A stretch of 61,604 nucleotides of DNA from Streptomyces longispororuber (GCF_024448165.1 NZ_JAMOLN010000034.1:1-61604), one strand, 5' to 3'; positions 18,530 through 27,047 are shown, counted from the stretch's first letter. The notes: generated by a model not told the origin, from the letters alone. Made by a program: numbers and translations.

Positions 18530-18576
18530 CGTAGGCAGTAATGGACGATCGAGTCAAGAATGGGTACGGTGAGGTC

Positions 18577-19182
18577 ATGGCGAGACCACGCGCATTCGAC
18601 GAACGCCGAGTCCTGGAGCAGGCGCGGGAACAGTTCTGGGCGACCGGCTACGCAGGAACCCGGATGGACGACATCGCCCAGGTCACCGGTCTGGGCAAGG
18701 GCAGTCTGTACGGCGCGTTCGGCGACAAGGGCAAGCTGTTCCACCGCGTGTTCGACGACTGGTGCACCGCCGTCGTCGAGGTGGCCGAAGAGCGGCTGGC
18801 GGGTGGCCCGGACTCGGAGGCCCTGGCCCGGTTGTCGGGATACGTGCACCTCATGGCGGAGAACACCGCCTCCGACACCGAGCGCCGCGGGTGCCTGCTG
18901 GCCAAGGGCGTGGCGGAACTGGCCCAGCTCGACCCGACGGTCGCCGGGCGGTCGGCCGAGACCATGACCGCGCTGATGAACCTGCTGCGGACGGAGATCA
19001 GCGCCGCTCAGCGCCATGGCGACATCGACAGCTCCGCCGATCCGGAGCGGCTGGCGGCACTGCTGCTGACCGTGGTCCGCGGCATCGAGGCGGTCGGCAA
19101 GGGCGGCCTGGCCCCGGAGACCGTGCGGAGCGTTGCCGACACCGCGCTGGCGGTGCTGCCCACGCCCGAGGGGCGGGACTGA
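18577..19182 (+). CDS. TetR/AcrR-family regulator
   Basis: A 201-residue protein with an N-terminal TetR helix-turn-helix: MARPRAFDE, then TRMDDIAQVTGLGKGSLYGAFGDK at about 29-52. The C-terminal part is of the TetR_C type, with a Cys at ERRGCLLAKG as in YxaF-like members. ATG at 18577 is preferred to the in-frame ATG at 18541 because GGTGAGG precedes it and the family normally starts MARPR. Divergent from the SDR gene; a local repressor that senses an unknown small molecule. Confidence 0.9.
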   Translation: MARPRAFDERRVLEQAREQFWATGYAGTRMDDIAQVTGLGKGSLYGAFGDKGKLFHRVFDDWCTAVVEVAEERLAGGPDSEALARLSGYVHLMAENTASDTERRGCLLAKGVAELAQLDPTVAGRSAETMTALMNLLRTEISAAQRHGDIDSSADPERLAALLLTVVRGIEAVGKGGLAPETVRSVADTALAVLPTPEGRD

Positions 19183-19401
19183 CGCGCGGCGCCGCATCCA
19201 GGGGCAGTTCGGCCCGCGAGATCTGGTGCGGCGCCATCACCGTCACACGAAGCCGTGCGGGAACGGCTGGTGAGAGTAGGCGAGTTAGGCTCTGGACTCT
19301 CTCAGGAGTCCGACCCTGTCGGCGCCCTCCGCGCCGGCGACGAGGATGCCTACCTCCAGGGGCGATCGGTGCCCCGCGCACCGACACCATTGTGTGCCCG
19401 T

Positions 19402-19418
19402 GAGGGGTTCTTCCCCTC
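19402..19418. terminator. Hairpin between convergent TetR and MBL genes
   Basis: GAGGGG (19402-19407), loop TTCTT, CCCCTC (19413-19418). It lies in the 347-bp gap between the ends of two convergent genes. I see no gene in the rest of that gap (19183-19529). Confidence 0.5.
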
Positions 19419-19529
19419 TCCGATGTGGGGAACGACGGCCCGACAGACACTCTTCCGCGCATCCCTCGCACTCACATCAGTCAACCCGAAGCACCTCCGA
19501 CACACGCTCCGGGCCGAGGGATTCGGTCG

Positions 19530-20447
19530 TCATTGTGGCTGGTCGTGCCCGGCGTCCGTGGTGTCCAGGGGGCGCCAGGCGGGGCCTTGGCCGTCGCGGC
19601 GGACGTGCCCGAAGACCACGTCGGCGAAGTGGATGCCGAACCCGATCGTGTCGGGTTCTTCCAGCTCGGCGATGAGGCGGTGGCGGTGACCGGCGGACCG
19701 GGCCGGGTCATGGTCGTAGACGCAGGACCACTCGGGGTGGTCGGCCTGGATCGGTGAGTGCATGGAGTCGCCGAAGGCGATGAGGCGTCGTCCGCCTCCG
19801 GTGATGACGAACTCCGCGTGTCCTTCGGTGTGGCCGGCGGTGATCCGGACCTGTACGCCGGGGAAGATGTGCTGTCCGTCGGTCACCGTGCGGACGTGCG
19901 GCGCGAGCGCGGCGATGGCCTCGTCGGCCGTGTGGTCGGTCTCCGGCTGTGCGTGCTGGGCCCATTCCGGTTCTGTCACCAAGTAGTCGGCGTGGGCGAA
20001 GGCGCGCGCACCGGTGCCGGGGGCCGGGTGTACGGCCCAGCCGAGGTGGTCGGGATGCAGGTGGCTGAAGGCGACCGCTTCGATCTGTTCCGGGCTTCGG
20101 CCGAGTTCCGCCAGGCTGTTCAGGAACCCGCCGCCGTATATGGAGCCGTTCGGTGTTCCCGGGTCGGCCGACAGCGCTTGGGGGCCGAACCCGGTGTCGA
20201 TCAGCAGCGCGCGGTCGCCGTGCTCCACCAGGAGGCCGCCGAGGCTCGCCACCAAGTGCCCGGTGTCGTCCAGATATTGCGGGTGAGCCGCCCAGAAGTC
20301 GTCGGTGCTGTCGGGCAGCCAGGCGCTCGGCCGGCCTTGTACTGCCCCGTCCGGTACGAAGGAGACCTTCGTGGCACCCAGCCATATCGAGCGGAGTTCC
20401 GCCGGGCGTCGCAGTCGCTCGTCTTGGTCGGCCAGCGAGTTCGGCAT
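19530..20447 (-). CDS. MBL-fold metallo-hydrolase
   Basis: A 305-residue metallo-beta-lactamase-fold protein. Metal ligands are visible as HLHPDHLG (HxHxDH, about 129-134), GHTEGH and GDSMH, ending with a His in the GIHFADVVFGH region. The family hydrolyses esters, thioesters, lactones or phosphodiesters in the cytoplasm; this subtype resembles AHL-lactonase-like and quinone-processing members. It is divergent from a MarR gene with a strong palindrome between, so it is likely MarR-controlled. The substrate is unknown. Confidence 0.88.
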   Translation of the reverse strand: MPNSLADQDERLRRPAELRSIWLGATKVSFVPDGAVQGRPSAWLPDSTDDFWAAHPQYLDDTGHLVASLGGLLVEHGDRALLIDTGFGPQALSADPGTPNGSIYGGGFLNSLAELGRSPEQIEAVAFSHLHPDHLGWAVHPAPGTGARAFAHADYLVTEPEWAQHAQPETDHTADEAIAALAPHVRTVTDGQHIFPGVQVRITAGHTEGHAEFVITGGGRRLIAFGDSMHSPIQADHPEWSCVYDHDPARSAGHRHRLIAELEEPDTIGFGIHFADVVFGHVRRDGQGPAWRPLDTTDAGHDQPQ

Positions 20448-20531
20448 GGTTGCGTCTCCTCGTCCGTCGTATGCGTGCTGTGCCAGATCGTCGCTGCACG
20501 CGGGGGCGGCGACTCGGCAACCATAAGCATC

Positions 20532-20552
20532 AAGCTTGAATCATTCAAGCTT
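20532..20552. promoter_or_regulatory. MarR-type operator
   Basis: A perfect 9-3-9 inverted repeat, AAGCTTGAA-TCA-TTCAAGCTT, in the divergent promoter between the MBL hydrolase and MarR genes. The length and AT-rich symmetry are typical of MarR sites. It would control both genes. Confidence 0.8.
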
Positions 20553-20591
20553 TCATTATTCAGACTTGATGAACTTGCTAGAGTGGGGAGC

Positions 20592-21041
20592 ATGACCTCT
20601 TCCCCGCCTCCCCCGCAGGCGCAGGCCGTCGCAGAGCGAGAACTGTGCGGCCTGGTGAACGGGCTGGCCCATCAGATCTCCGATCACGTACGCCGACGGG
20701 CCGGCACCCTGGGCCTGACCGCGGCTCAGGCGACCGCGCTGCGGGAGATGACCGGGGCGATGACGATGCGCGAGCTCGCCGAGCGCATGAGCTGCGAACC
20801 CTCCAACGCCACGTTCGTCATCGACAAACTCGAGAAACAGGGCCTGGTCGAACGCCACGCCCACCCCACCGACCGGCGCGCCAAGCACCTCGTGCTCACC
20901 GCAGAAGGCACCACGCTGCGTGAGCAGCTCCTTGACCTGCTCACCCAGGACTCGCCGCTGGCCGCACTCACCCCCGCCCAGCAGCACACCCTGCAGAGCC
21001 TGCTGGAGAAGACCGTCAGCCAGCCTCAGAAAGCATCCTGA
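20592..21041 (+). CDS. MarR-family regulator
   Basis: A 149-residue winged-helix protein. The recognition region is MTMRELAERMSCEPSNATFVIDKLEKQGLVER, and the wing is PTDRRAKHLVLTAEG. MarR proteins are dimeric repressors released by phenolics, antibiotics or oxidants. ATG at 20592 is close to the divergent operator at 20532-20552, which fits autoregulation and control of the MBL hydrolase. Confidence 0.9.
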   Translation: MTSSPPPPQAQAVAERELCGLVNGLAHQISDHVRRRAGTLGLTAAQATALREMTGAMTMRELAERMSCEPSNATFVIDKLEKQGLVERHAHPTDRRAKHLVLTAEGTTLREQLLDLLTQDSPLAALTPAQQHTLQSLLEKTVSQPQKAS

Positions 21042-21066
21042 CCCACGAAGCCCTCCTTCTCGGCCC

Positions 21067-21108
21067 GGACGGTCTCGTCCGGACGGTCTCGTCCGGACAG
21101 TCTCGTCC
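21067..21108. repeat. Three tandem 14-bp repeats
   Basis: GGACGGTCTCGTCC occurs twice in a row, followed by GGACAGTCTCGTCC. Each unit starts GGAC and ends GTCC, so each can fold back on itself. The array is between the converging ends of the MarR and TetR genes and may act in termination or be a slippage product. Confidence 0.75.
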
Positions 21109-21207
21109 GGGACCATCACAAAGACGTCGCCGCCGCCATCGAAAGAGGCGCCACGCCCCGGCCCCGAGCGCGCACAGCCGCCCGCCTGCTGGGGCACTGA
21201 CAGGCGA

Positions 21208-21939
21208 TCAGGCGTGTGGCGTTCCGGCGTCCGCCGCGAGGCGGGTGAGCCACTCGTGGAGCAGGCTCTGCTCGGCGTCGCTGAGGACGTCGGCCTTGTC
21301 GGGGAGGGCCGCACGCAGCGCGCGGGCCGCCGGGGCGGGGCCGGATTCCTCGGCGGGGACCGTCGGCTCGGCCCGGGTGACAGCGGCGATCATGGCCTCG
21401 CGCAGGACGGTCAGCAGCATCGGGTCGCGGCGCTCTGCGGGGGTCGAGTGCCAGGTGGTGACTGCTCCTTGGCCGGTGGCCTGGATGATCTGGGCGGCCA
21501 GTTCTTCGTCGACCCGCAGCCATCCCGCGGCCGCCAGTCGGCATACTCGGCCGTGGAGGATCTCCAGGCCCGCGCGGTGTGCCGCGTCCGTTCCTGAGCT
21601 GGTGGATCTGTTCATCACGGCGAACAGTTCGCGATGCGAGACGCCGAACTCCACCACCATGTCCCAGCCGTGGCGCAGCTCCTGCACCGGGTCCGCCGGT
21701 GTGAGGTCGAGCTGGGCCCGCTTGTCCTTGAGGAACTGCGTGTAGCCGTGCTCGGCGACCGCCTCCAGAAGGCCGTCCTTGTCGCCGAAGTGGCGGTAGA
21801 TGGCCGGCGGCTGCATTCCCGCCGCGGCGGCGACGGCGCGGGTGCTCACCGCTTCGGGGCCGCCGCTCTCCAGCAGTTCGACGGCCGCCTCGACGATGCG
21901 ACGACGAGGGCTGTTGTCAGTGGTGTCACGGCTAGGCAT
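21208..21939 (-). CDS. TetR/AcrR-family regulator
   Basis: A 243-residue protein. The N-terminal HTH is RIVEAAVELLESGGPEAVSTRAVAAAAGMQPPAIYRHFGDKDGLLEAV, with the typical YRHFGDK end. The larger C-terminal ligand domain is alpha-helical and family specific. It is divergent from the NmrA-like gene at 22029, which it probably represses. The ligand is unknown. Confidence 0.9.
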   Translation of the reverse strand: MPSRDTTDNSPRRRIVEAAVELLESGGPEAVSTRAVAAAAGMQPPAIYRHFGDKDGLLEAVAEHGYTQFLKDKRAQLDLTPADPVQELRHGWDMVVEFGVSHRELFAVMNRSTSSGTDAAHRAGLEILHGRVCRLAAAGWLRVDEELAAQIIQATGQGAVTTWHSTPAERRDPMLLTVLREAMIAAVTRAEPTVPAEESGPAPAARALRAALPDKADVLSDAEQSLLHEWLTRLAADAGTPHA

Positions 21940-21975
21940 GTATCGATGATATCGACATTTTGATTCCGGCGATAG

Positions 21976-22009
21976 TTCCAGTGTTATCGTTTGAGTGATT
22001 CCACTGGAA
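21976..22009. promoter_or_regulatory. Inverted repeat in the TetR/NmrA-like intergenic region
   Basis: TTCCAGTG (21976-21983) and CACTGGAA (22002-22009) are exact complements separated by 18 bp. They lie just before the GTG start of the NmrA-like gene. Candidate site for the divergent TetR protein. Confidence 0.55.
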
Positions 22010-22028
22010 ACCGTGTGGGGAGAACCCT

Positions 22029-22889
22029 GTGATCATCGTGACCGGAGCCACCGGAAAGCTCGGCCGTCGCACCGTCGAACACCTCCTGGAACGCGCCCCC
22101 GCCAAGCACATCGGCGTCAGCGTCCGCGACCCCCGCAAGGCCCAGGACCTCGCCGATCGCGGCATTCGCGTCCGGCAAGGCGACTTCGACGACCCCGCCT
22201 CCCTCGCGCACGCCTTCGAGGGCGCCGAGCAGGTGCTGCTCGTCTCCCTCGACCGTGCGGGCGAGGAATGCGTCACCGGCCACCGCGCCGCGATCGACGC
22301 GGCAGTCAAGGCAGGAGTCGGCCGCATCGTCTACACCAGCCAGATGGGCGCCGCCCACGACTCGCTGTTCCAGCCCTGCCGGGACCACGCCCGGACCGAG
22401 GACCTGCTGCGCGCCAGCGGCCTGCCCTGGACCTCGTTGCGCAACGGCTTCTACGCGGCCAGCGCCCTGCACTTCCTGGACTCCGCCCGCCGCACCGGCG
22501 ACATCGCCCTGCCCGCCGACGGACCCGTCGCCTGGACCGGACACGACGACCTCGCCCTGGCCGCCGCGGCCGTCCTCACCGACCAGGGCCGCTTCGAAGG
22601 ACCCACCCCGCCGCTCACCGGGCCTGCGGCCCTCGACTTCGACGCCGTCGCCGAAATCGCCGCCCAGGCCACCGGTCGGCCCTTCACCCGCACCGTCGTC
22701 TCCGACCATGCCTTCCGCGAGCAGGCGCTGGAGCACGGCGCTCCCACCCCCGTCGCCGACCTGATGCTGAGCGTCTTCGCGGCTGCACGAAACGGCGAGT
22801 TCACCGCCGTCGACCCGACCCTGGCCGAACTGACCGGCCGTCAGACCACTACCTTCCAGTCCCTGTTGGAGGACGGCTGGGCGGCATAG
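22029..22889 (+). CDS. NmrA-like NAD(P)-binding protein (QOR2-type reductase)
   Basis: A 286-residue atypical SDR. The dinucleotide motif VTGATGKLGRR begins at residue 4, followed by the LVSLDRAG and YTSQMGAAHDS stretches and the RNGFY motif typical of NmrA/QOR2 proteins (NAD(P)H:quinone oxidoreductase 2, YtfG-like). It may reduce quinones or sense the NAD(P) redox state. GTG start at 22029 with GGGGAG a few nt upstream. Divergent from TetR at 21208-21939. Confidence 0.85.
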   Translation: MIIVTGATGKLGRRTVEHLLERAPAKHIGVSVRDPRKAQDLADRGIRVRQGDFDDPASLAHAFEGAEQVLLVSLDRAGEECVTGHRAAIDAAVKAGVGRIVYTSQMGAAHDSLFQPCRDHARTEDLLRASGLPWTSLRNGFYAASALHFLDSARRTGDIALPADGPVAWTGHDDLALAAAAVLTDQGRFEGPTPPLTGPAALDFDAVAEIAAQATGRPFTRTVVSDHAFREQALEHGAPTPVADLMLSVFAAARNGEFTAVDPTLAELTGRQTTTFQSLLEDGWAA

Positions 22890-22930
22890 CCCCGCCTGGC
22901 CGTGAGAGGCGGCCCGCCGAAGCCCCTAGC

Positions 22931-23965
22931 ATGTGCGGCATGTTGCTCTACGTGCCGTCCGCACTGTGCCTCGTCGGGTTCTGTGTGGGGGTGGTACGGG
23001 ATCACCGCAGGCTCAGCAACGCGGTCTTCCTGGGGCTCACCGTCGTCTTCGCCGTGGTGGCCGCTCTGCTGCAACTCGGATCTGCGAAACCCGGCTTGAG
23101 CGGTGATGTCGCGTTCGGCCTTCTGGTCACGGCCGCTGTCGCTGTTGTCGTCCTGGCGGGTTTTCTGCTCGCCAACGGCGTCACCATGGTCCGCAAGGAA
23201 GGCAGGAGCCTGGCGAACCTGGTGTCCTTGGGGGTCGGCCTCGCGCTCATCGTGCTGCTCGCCCTGCTGGTCGCGGCGTTGGTCCTGCACTCGCGGACCC
23301 TGGCCGTCATCGCGGGGACCGCCGTCGTCCTGGCCGGCTATGTCGCCTTCCTGTTCGTGTGTTTCCTCTTCTACGCCGCCCTCTACCAGCGGCTGGTCTT
23401 CTGGCGCAGAGGCGACTTCGTCGTCGTCCTCGGCTCCGGGCTGATCGGCGGCAGTACCGTCCCTCCGCTCCTGGCCAGCCGATTGGAGAAGGGACGCAAG
23501 GAACACACAAGGCTGTCGCGTCGCGGGCGGCGGCCCGTGCTCATCGTCTCCGGCGGGCAGGGGCCCGACGAGGAACTGCCGGAGTCCCACGCGATGGCTT
23601 CCTACCTCGTCGAGCGCGGCTTCCCTGCCGACCTCATCGAGCGCGAGGACCGCTCCACGACCACGGAGGAGAACCTGACGTTCAGCCAGGCCCTGATGCA
23701 CACGAAGAAACCCGCATCGCGCTGTGTGATCGTCACGAGCAACTACCACGCGTTCCGTGCCGCCATCACCGCGAGACGGGTGGGTGTGCGGGGCCACGTC
23801 GTGGGAGCGCCGACGGCTTCGTACTTCTGGCCGAGCGCCGTCATCCGTGAGTTCATCGCCCTCGTCGTGCACTACCGCCGCCTCAACGCGGCCATCCTCC
23901 TCGTCGTCCTTCTGAGCGGCCTGTTCCTCTGGTGGTGGGGCTGGCCGCCCACGAACCACATCTGA
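22931..23965 (+). CDS. YdcF/SanA-like (DUF218) membrane protein
   Basis: A 344-residue protein. The first 150 residues hold about five hydrophobic helices; the DUF218 domain follows (DFVVVLGSGLIGG, LIVSGGQGPDEELPES, STTTEENLTFS, CVIVTSNYHAFRA), and a final helix (LNAAILLVVLLSGLF) is near the C-terminus. Family members such as ElyC and SanA act in envelope or peptidoglycan precursor homeostasis; the biochemical reaction is not established. Start ATG 22931; an ATG at 22940 is an alternative, and neither has a strong ribosome site. Confidence 0.83.
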   Translation: MCGMLLYVPSALCLVGFCVGVVRDHRRLSNAVFLGLTVVFAVVAALLQLGSAKPGLSGDVAFGLLVTAAVAVVVLAGFLLANGVTMVRKEGRSLANLVSLGVGLALIVLLALLVAALVLHSRTLAVIAGTAVVLAGYVAFLFVCFLFYAALYQRLVFWRRGDFVVVLGSGLIGGSTVPPLLASRLEKGRKEHTRLSRRGRRPVLIVSGGQGPDEELPESHAMASYLVERGFPADLIEREDRSTTTEENLTFSQALMHTKKPASRCVIVTSNYHAFRAAITARRVGVRGHVVGAPTASYFWPSAVIREFIALVVHYRRLNAAILLVVLLSGLFLWWWGWPPTNHI

Positions 23966-24002
23966 GGCTCCCACGCCACACGCCGCACCCCACACACCAT
24001 GC

Positions 24003-24758
24003 TCAGCATCCGGCAGCAGTCACCTGCGGCGACGTACTCCACACATCCTGCGCCCGAACGCTGGAAGCGATCTCCTCCAGGACGTCGGCGAGTTCCTCCG
24101 GCATGGAGAGCATCGGGGTGTGACCACTGGGCAGGTGATACGTGGTACCGGTCCGCAGGGCGAACGGCTCCTGGTAGGACGGAGCGAGACTGCGGTCGTC
24201 GTCGCAGAGCACGTAGCTGCTGGGCAGCGTCTTCCAGCCGGCTCGGCTCACCGGTTCGGCGAAGGAGAGCGTGCTCTGCGGCAGCAGTCGGGCCAGAGCC
24301 GCGTCCCGCGCGCCTTGGGGCACGTCGTTGTAGAGCGTCTGCTCCGGGTCGTCCCTGACCGGGATGGTCCCCTCCACCGTGGCGAGGTCCGGCTGTTCGC
24401 CGCCGAAGCACGTCATCAGGCTCTCCCCCTCGTCCAGCGCGAAGGCCGACACGTACACGAGGTGGGAGACGTTGGCGGCTGCCGTGGTGGCCTCGGTGAC
24501 CGGAGCGCCGCCGTAGGAGTGTCCGACCACGATCAGCGGGGCCTGAACGGCGTCGATCTTCTCGCGGACCGCCCGGGCGTCGTCGAGCAGGCCGGGCAAC
24601 TTCCCTACGGCGCCCTCGGCCACGACGCTCGGCAGGTCGACCGTGTGGCTGGTCCAGCCGCGGCCGGCCAGTACGTCCTGGAGTTCGCGCCAGGCCCATG
24701 AGCCGTGCCAGGCGCCGTGCACCAGGAGGAACTCGGGGCGTCGCCGGTTGTCCTTCAA
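24003..24758 (-). CDS. Alpha/beta hydrolase
   Basis: A 251-residue hydrolase: oxyanion-hole region LLVHGAWHGSWAW at 11-23, nucleophile elbow GHSYGG with Ser, and a C-terminal SGHTPMLSMPEELADVL with the catalytic His. This is the pattern of the salicylate-esterase/hydroxynitrile-lyase-like and pyrethroid-hydrolase-like group common in actinomycetes. It hydrolyses a small ester or related bond in the cytoplasm. The SDR gene upstream (24807-25742) is on the same strand, so they may be cotranscribed. Confidence 0.85.
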   Translation of the reverse strand: MKDNRRRPEFLLVHGAWHGSWAWRELQDVLAGRGWTSHTVDLPSVVAEGAVGKLPGLLDDARAVREKIDAVQAPLIVVGHSYGGAPVTEATTAAANVSHLVYVSAFALDEGESLMTCFGGEQPDLATVEGTIPVRDDPEQTLYNDVPQGARDAALARLLPQSTLSFAEPVSRAGWKTLPSSYVLCDDDRSLAPSYQEPFALRTGTTYHLPSGHTPMLSMPEELADVLEEIASSVRAQDVWSTSPQVTAAGC

Positions 24759-24806
24759 CTCATTCCTCGTTCCGTGCGTGGTCGATGGTTGTGCGGGTGG
24801 CAGGGG

Positions 24807-25742
24807 TCAGCGCACCGCGGGGAGGGCGAGATCCCACAGTCGGTCCGCGGCGGCGGGGTCGACCGACCACCTGGCGACGCCGGCCATCACCTCGGCGCCG
24901 CCCTCGACGACCGGCGATTCCTGGTTGTCCTCGAAGTAGCGCCCGGTCACCCCTTCGAGGAGGGGCGAAGCGGCCAGCAGCACTGTGGTGGCCGCACCCT
25001 GGGCCGGGGTCTTGTAGTGGTCCGGGGTGAGCAGGTTGCCGTCCTCGTCCATGGCGCCGAGGGCCCGCATGGTCGCCCGGTCGATGTGCCGGGTCAGGTT
25101 GGTGTGAATCCATCCCGGCGCGCAGGCGTTGGCGGTGATGCCGTGCTCGGCCCACCGGCGGCTGATCCCGACGGCGAGCAGTACGTCGGCGGTCTTCGAC
25201 TGGGCGTAGGAGACGAACGGGTCGTAGGGGCGGCGCTCGAACTGCGGGTCGTCGAAGTCGAATCCGGCCCGGAGCTGCGCGCCGGAGCTGAGCACGACCA
25301 CGCGCGGCCTGTCGGCCTCCTCCAGCGCGGCGCGCAGGCCGACGGCCAGGGCGAAGTGACCGAGGTAGTTGGTGGCGAGCTGCGCCTCCCAGCCCTCGGC
25401 TGTGACCTGCCGGGTCGGGAGCATCATCACGCCTGCGTTGGCGACGAGGCCGTCCAGGGGACCGCTCCATGCCTGGCAGAAGGCGTGGGCCGAGGCCAGG
25501 TCGGCTAGGTCGAGGGCGACGGCCCGGGTTTCGGGGAACTCCGTGAGCAGCGGCGCGGCGGCAGCGGGGTCGCGGGTGGCGACGGTCACCTGGGCGCCGG
25601 CACCGGCCAGTGCGCGGACCGTCTCGACGCCCAGGCCGGAGGAGCCGCCGGTGACGACGAACCGGCGTCCGCTCAGATCGACTCCGTCGAGTACCTCCGC
25701 CGCGGTGGCGTGCTTGCCGAACGGAGTGGTGGTCAGCATCAT
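24807..25742 (-). CDS. SDR-family oxidoreductase (retinol-dehydrogenase-like)
   Basis: A 311-residue short-chain dehydrogenase: TGGSSGLG cofactor motif, DLADLAS acidic pair, NAGVM, SSGAQL with the catalytic Ser, and YAQSK with Tyr and Lys. The extended C-terminus and YFED motif are typical of WW-domain oxidoreductase/retinol-dehydrogenase-like SDRs in Streptomyces. Start ATG at 25742 (MMLTTTPFG). Likely cotranscribed with the hydrolase. Substrate unknown. Confidence 0.86.
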   Translation of the reverse strand: MMLTTTPFGKHATAAEVLDGVDLSGRRFVVTGGSSGLGVETVRALAGAGAQVTVATRDPAAAAPLLTEFPETRAVALDLADLASAHAFCQAWSGPLDGLVANAGVMMLPTRQVTAEGWEAQLATNYLGHFALAVGLRAALEEADRPRVVVLSSGAQLRAGFDFDDPQFERRPYDPFVSYAQSKTADVLLAVGISRRWAEHGITANACAPGWIHTNLTRHIDRATMRALGAMDEDGNLLTPDHYKTPAQGAATTVLLAASPLLEGVTGRYFEDNQESPVVEGGAEVMAGVARWSVDPAAADRLWDLALPAVR

Positions 25743-26009
25743 GGCTGTGCCTGTTCTGGTGAAGGGGGTGGTGCCGCCCGGCCGCAAACACCTCTTCGCG
25801 CCCGTTCCGGCCGGACACCACTCATCGGGCTCAGGTATCTGATGCAGCCAAGGTATCTCACATACGTGTGACTATTGTGCATGCCTCACGGTCTTTCACC
25901 GTCGCGCCTGGTGAGCGTTACGCTGCCTGCGCCGCACCGAAGGCTCTGCTCCCTCTGCATACGTGTTTCTCACCGAGTGTTCCGGCACGAGCACACACAT
26001 CCAGAGGAT

Positions 26010-26136
26010 CCAGAAGAAGATCTCGATGCGGCGGGGGCGGCCGGTGCGGCGGCCCGTTGTGTTGATGTCGATGATCCGCTGGTGCGTCGTGGCGGCCGGA
26101 GTGATCTCGATGGCCGCGCGTACTGCCCGCGTCCAT
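26010..26136 (-). pseudogene. Fragment of a deazaflavin-dependent nitroreductase-family gene
   Basis: On the minus strand the frame reads AIEITPAATTHQRIIDINTTGRRTGRPRRIEIFFW. This matches the N-terminal hallmark of DDN-like proteins (VVDITTTGRRSGRPRRIEIWFH). The ATG at 26136 has a strong AGGAGG ribosome site but is out of frame with this sequence, and similarity stops abruptly after FFW. So the gene has an early frameshift and has lost its C-terminal two thirds. The rest of the 25743-26178 gap holds nothing recognisable. Confidence 0.6.
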
Positions 26137-26178
26137 GGGTGTCCCTCCTTTCTGGTGTGGTGGTCGGGGTCGTCCAGG

Positions 26179-26958
26179 TCAGGCGGCGTCGTGCTGGAGC
26201 GCGGGGCCGAGGAGGAGTCCCCCGTCGATGACGAATTCCGAGCCGGTGGCGAAGGAGGCGTCGTCCGAGCTGAGGAAGAGCAGGGCGCGGGTGATGTCGG
26301 CGGGTTCACCGAGGCGGGGGATGGCGAACGGCTCCGGTGAGTAGAAGTCCGAGATCGGGGCGTCGCTGCCGGCGGCGGGTTCGGTGATGAACGGCGTGGC
26401 GATGACGCCGGGGTGGATGGCGTTGACCCGGATGTTGTCGCGGCCCAGTTCCAGGGCGGCGGTCTTCGTCAGGCCCCGTACCGCCCATTTCCCGGCGACG
26501 TACGGGGCGTAGAGGGCCGTTCCGCCCACGCCGGAGGTGGAGGCGATGTTGATGATGACGCCGCCGCCGTTGCGGCGCAGCGATGGGGCCGACGCCTTGA
26601 TGCCGAGGAAGGTGCCGGTGAGGTTGATGTCGAGGATGCGGTCCCACACCTGACGGTCGGTGGTCTCGATCGGGGCGGCGGGGTTCTGGACCCCGGCGTT
26701 GTTCACGAGGACGGACAGCGGGCCGAAGTGCTCCTCGGCCGCCTGAACGGCGGCGTTCCAGGAGCTTTCGTCGGTGACGTCGAGCCGGACGTACAGGGCG
26801 CGGTCGCCGAGTTCGGCGGCGAGCGCGCGGCCCCGGTCCTCCGCGATGTCGGCGATGACGACGTCGGCGCCCTCGGCGTGGTAGGCGCGGACGTGGCTGG
26901 TTCCCTGGCCGCCGGTGCCGCCGGTGACGAGCACGGTGTGGTGGTCGAAGCGTTCCAT
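26179..26958 (-). CDS. SDR-family oxidoreductase, glucose-dehydrogenase type
   Basis: A 259-residue classical SDR: TGGTGGQG (Gln in place of Ile at the seventh position), D60-type LDVTDESS, NNAGVQ, catalytic Ser in ASTSGVGG, Tyr and Lys in YAPYVAGK, and FVIDGG at the end. ATG at 26958 has AAAGGAA upstream. It is divergent from the TetR gene at 27065, and one of two near-identical palindromes lies just before its start, so it is very likely the TetR target. Confidence 0.9.
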   Translation of the reverse strand: MERFDHHTVLVTGGTGGQGTSHVRAYHAEGADVVIADIAEDRGRALAAELGDRALYVRLDVTDESSWNAAVQAAEEHFGPLSVLVNNAGVQNPAAPIETTDRQVWDRILDINLTGTFLGIKASAPSLRRNGGGVIINIASTSGVGGTALYAPYVAGKWAVRGLTKTAALELGRDNIRVNAIHPGVIATPFITEPAAGSDAPISDFYSPEPFAIPRLGEPADITRALLFLSSDDASFATGSEFVIDGGLLLGPALQHDAA

Positions 26959-26978
26959 GGGGTGGTTCCTTTCACAGT

Positions 26979-26998
26979 GGTGAGTCAAGTGACTCGCC
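26979..26998. promoter_or_regulatory. TetR operator copy 1
   Basis: GGTGAGTCA-AG-TGACTCGCC, a palindrome with one mismatch, 21 bp upstream of the SDR start. It matches copy 2 at 27028 except for one base. Confidence 0.8.
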
Positions 26999-27027
26999 TC
27001 GCCATTGACCGTACGAGGACGAGAGAT

Positions 27028-27047
27028 GGTGAGTCAAGTGACTCACC
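27028..27047. promoter_or_regulatory. TetR operator copy 2
   Basis: A perfect palindrome, GGTGAGTCA-AG-TGACTCACC, 18 bp before the TetR ATG. A -10-like TAGGAT follows at 27053-27058, which would make the TetR transcript nearly leaderless. The two copies are 49 bp apart centre to centre. Confidence 0.82.

Noticed and set aside
21995..22930. Long plus-strand extension upstream of the YdcF-like protein
   Set aside because: It is an out-of-frame reading of the NmrA-like gene with Arg/Pro-rich noise.
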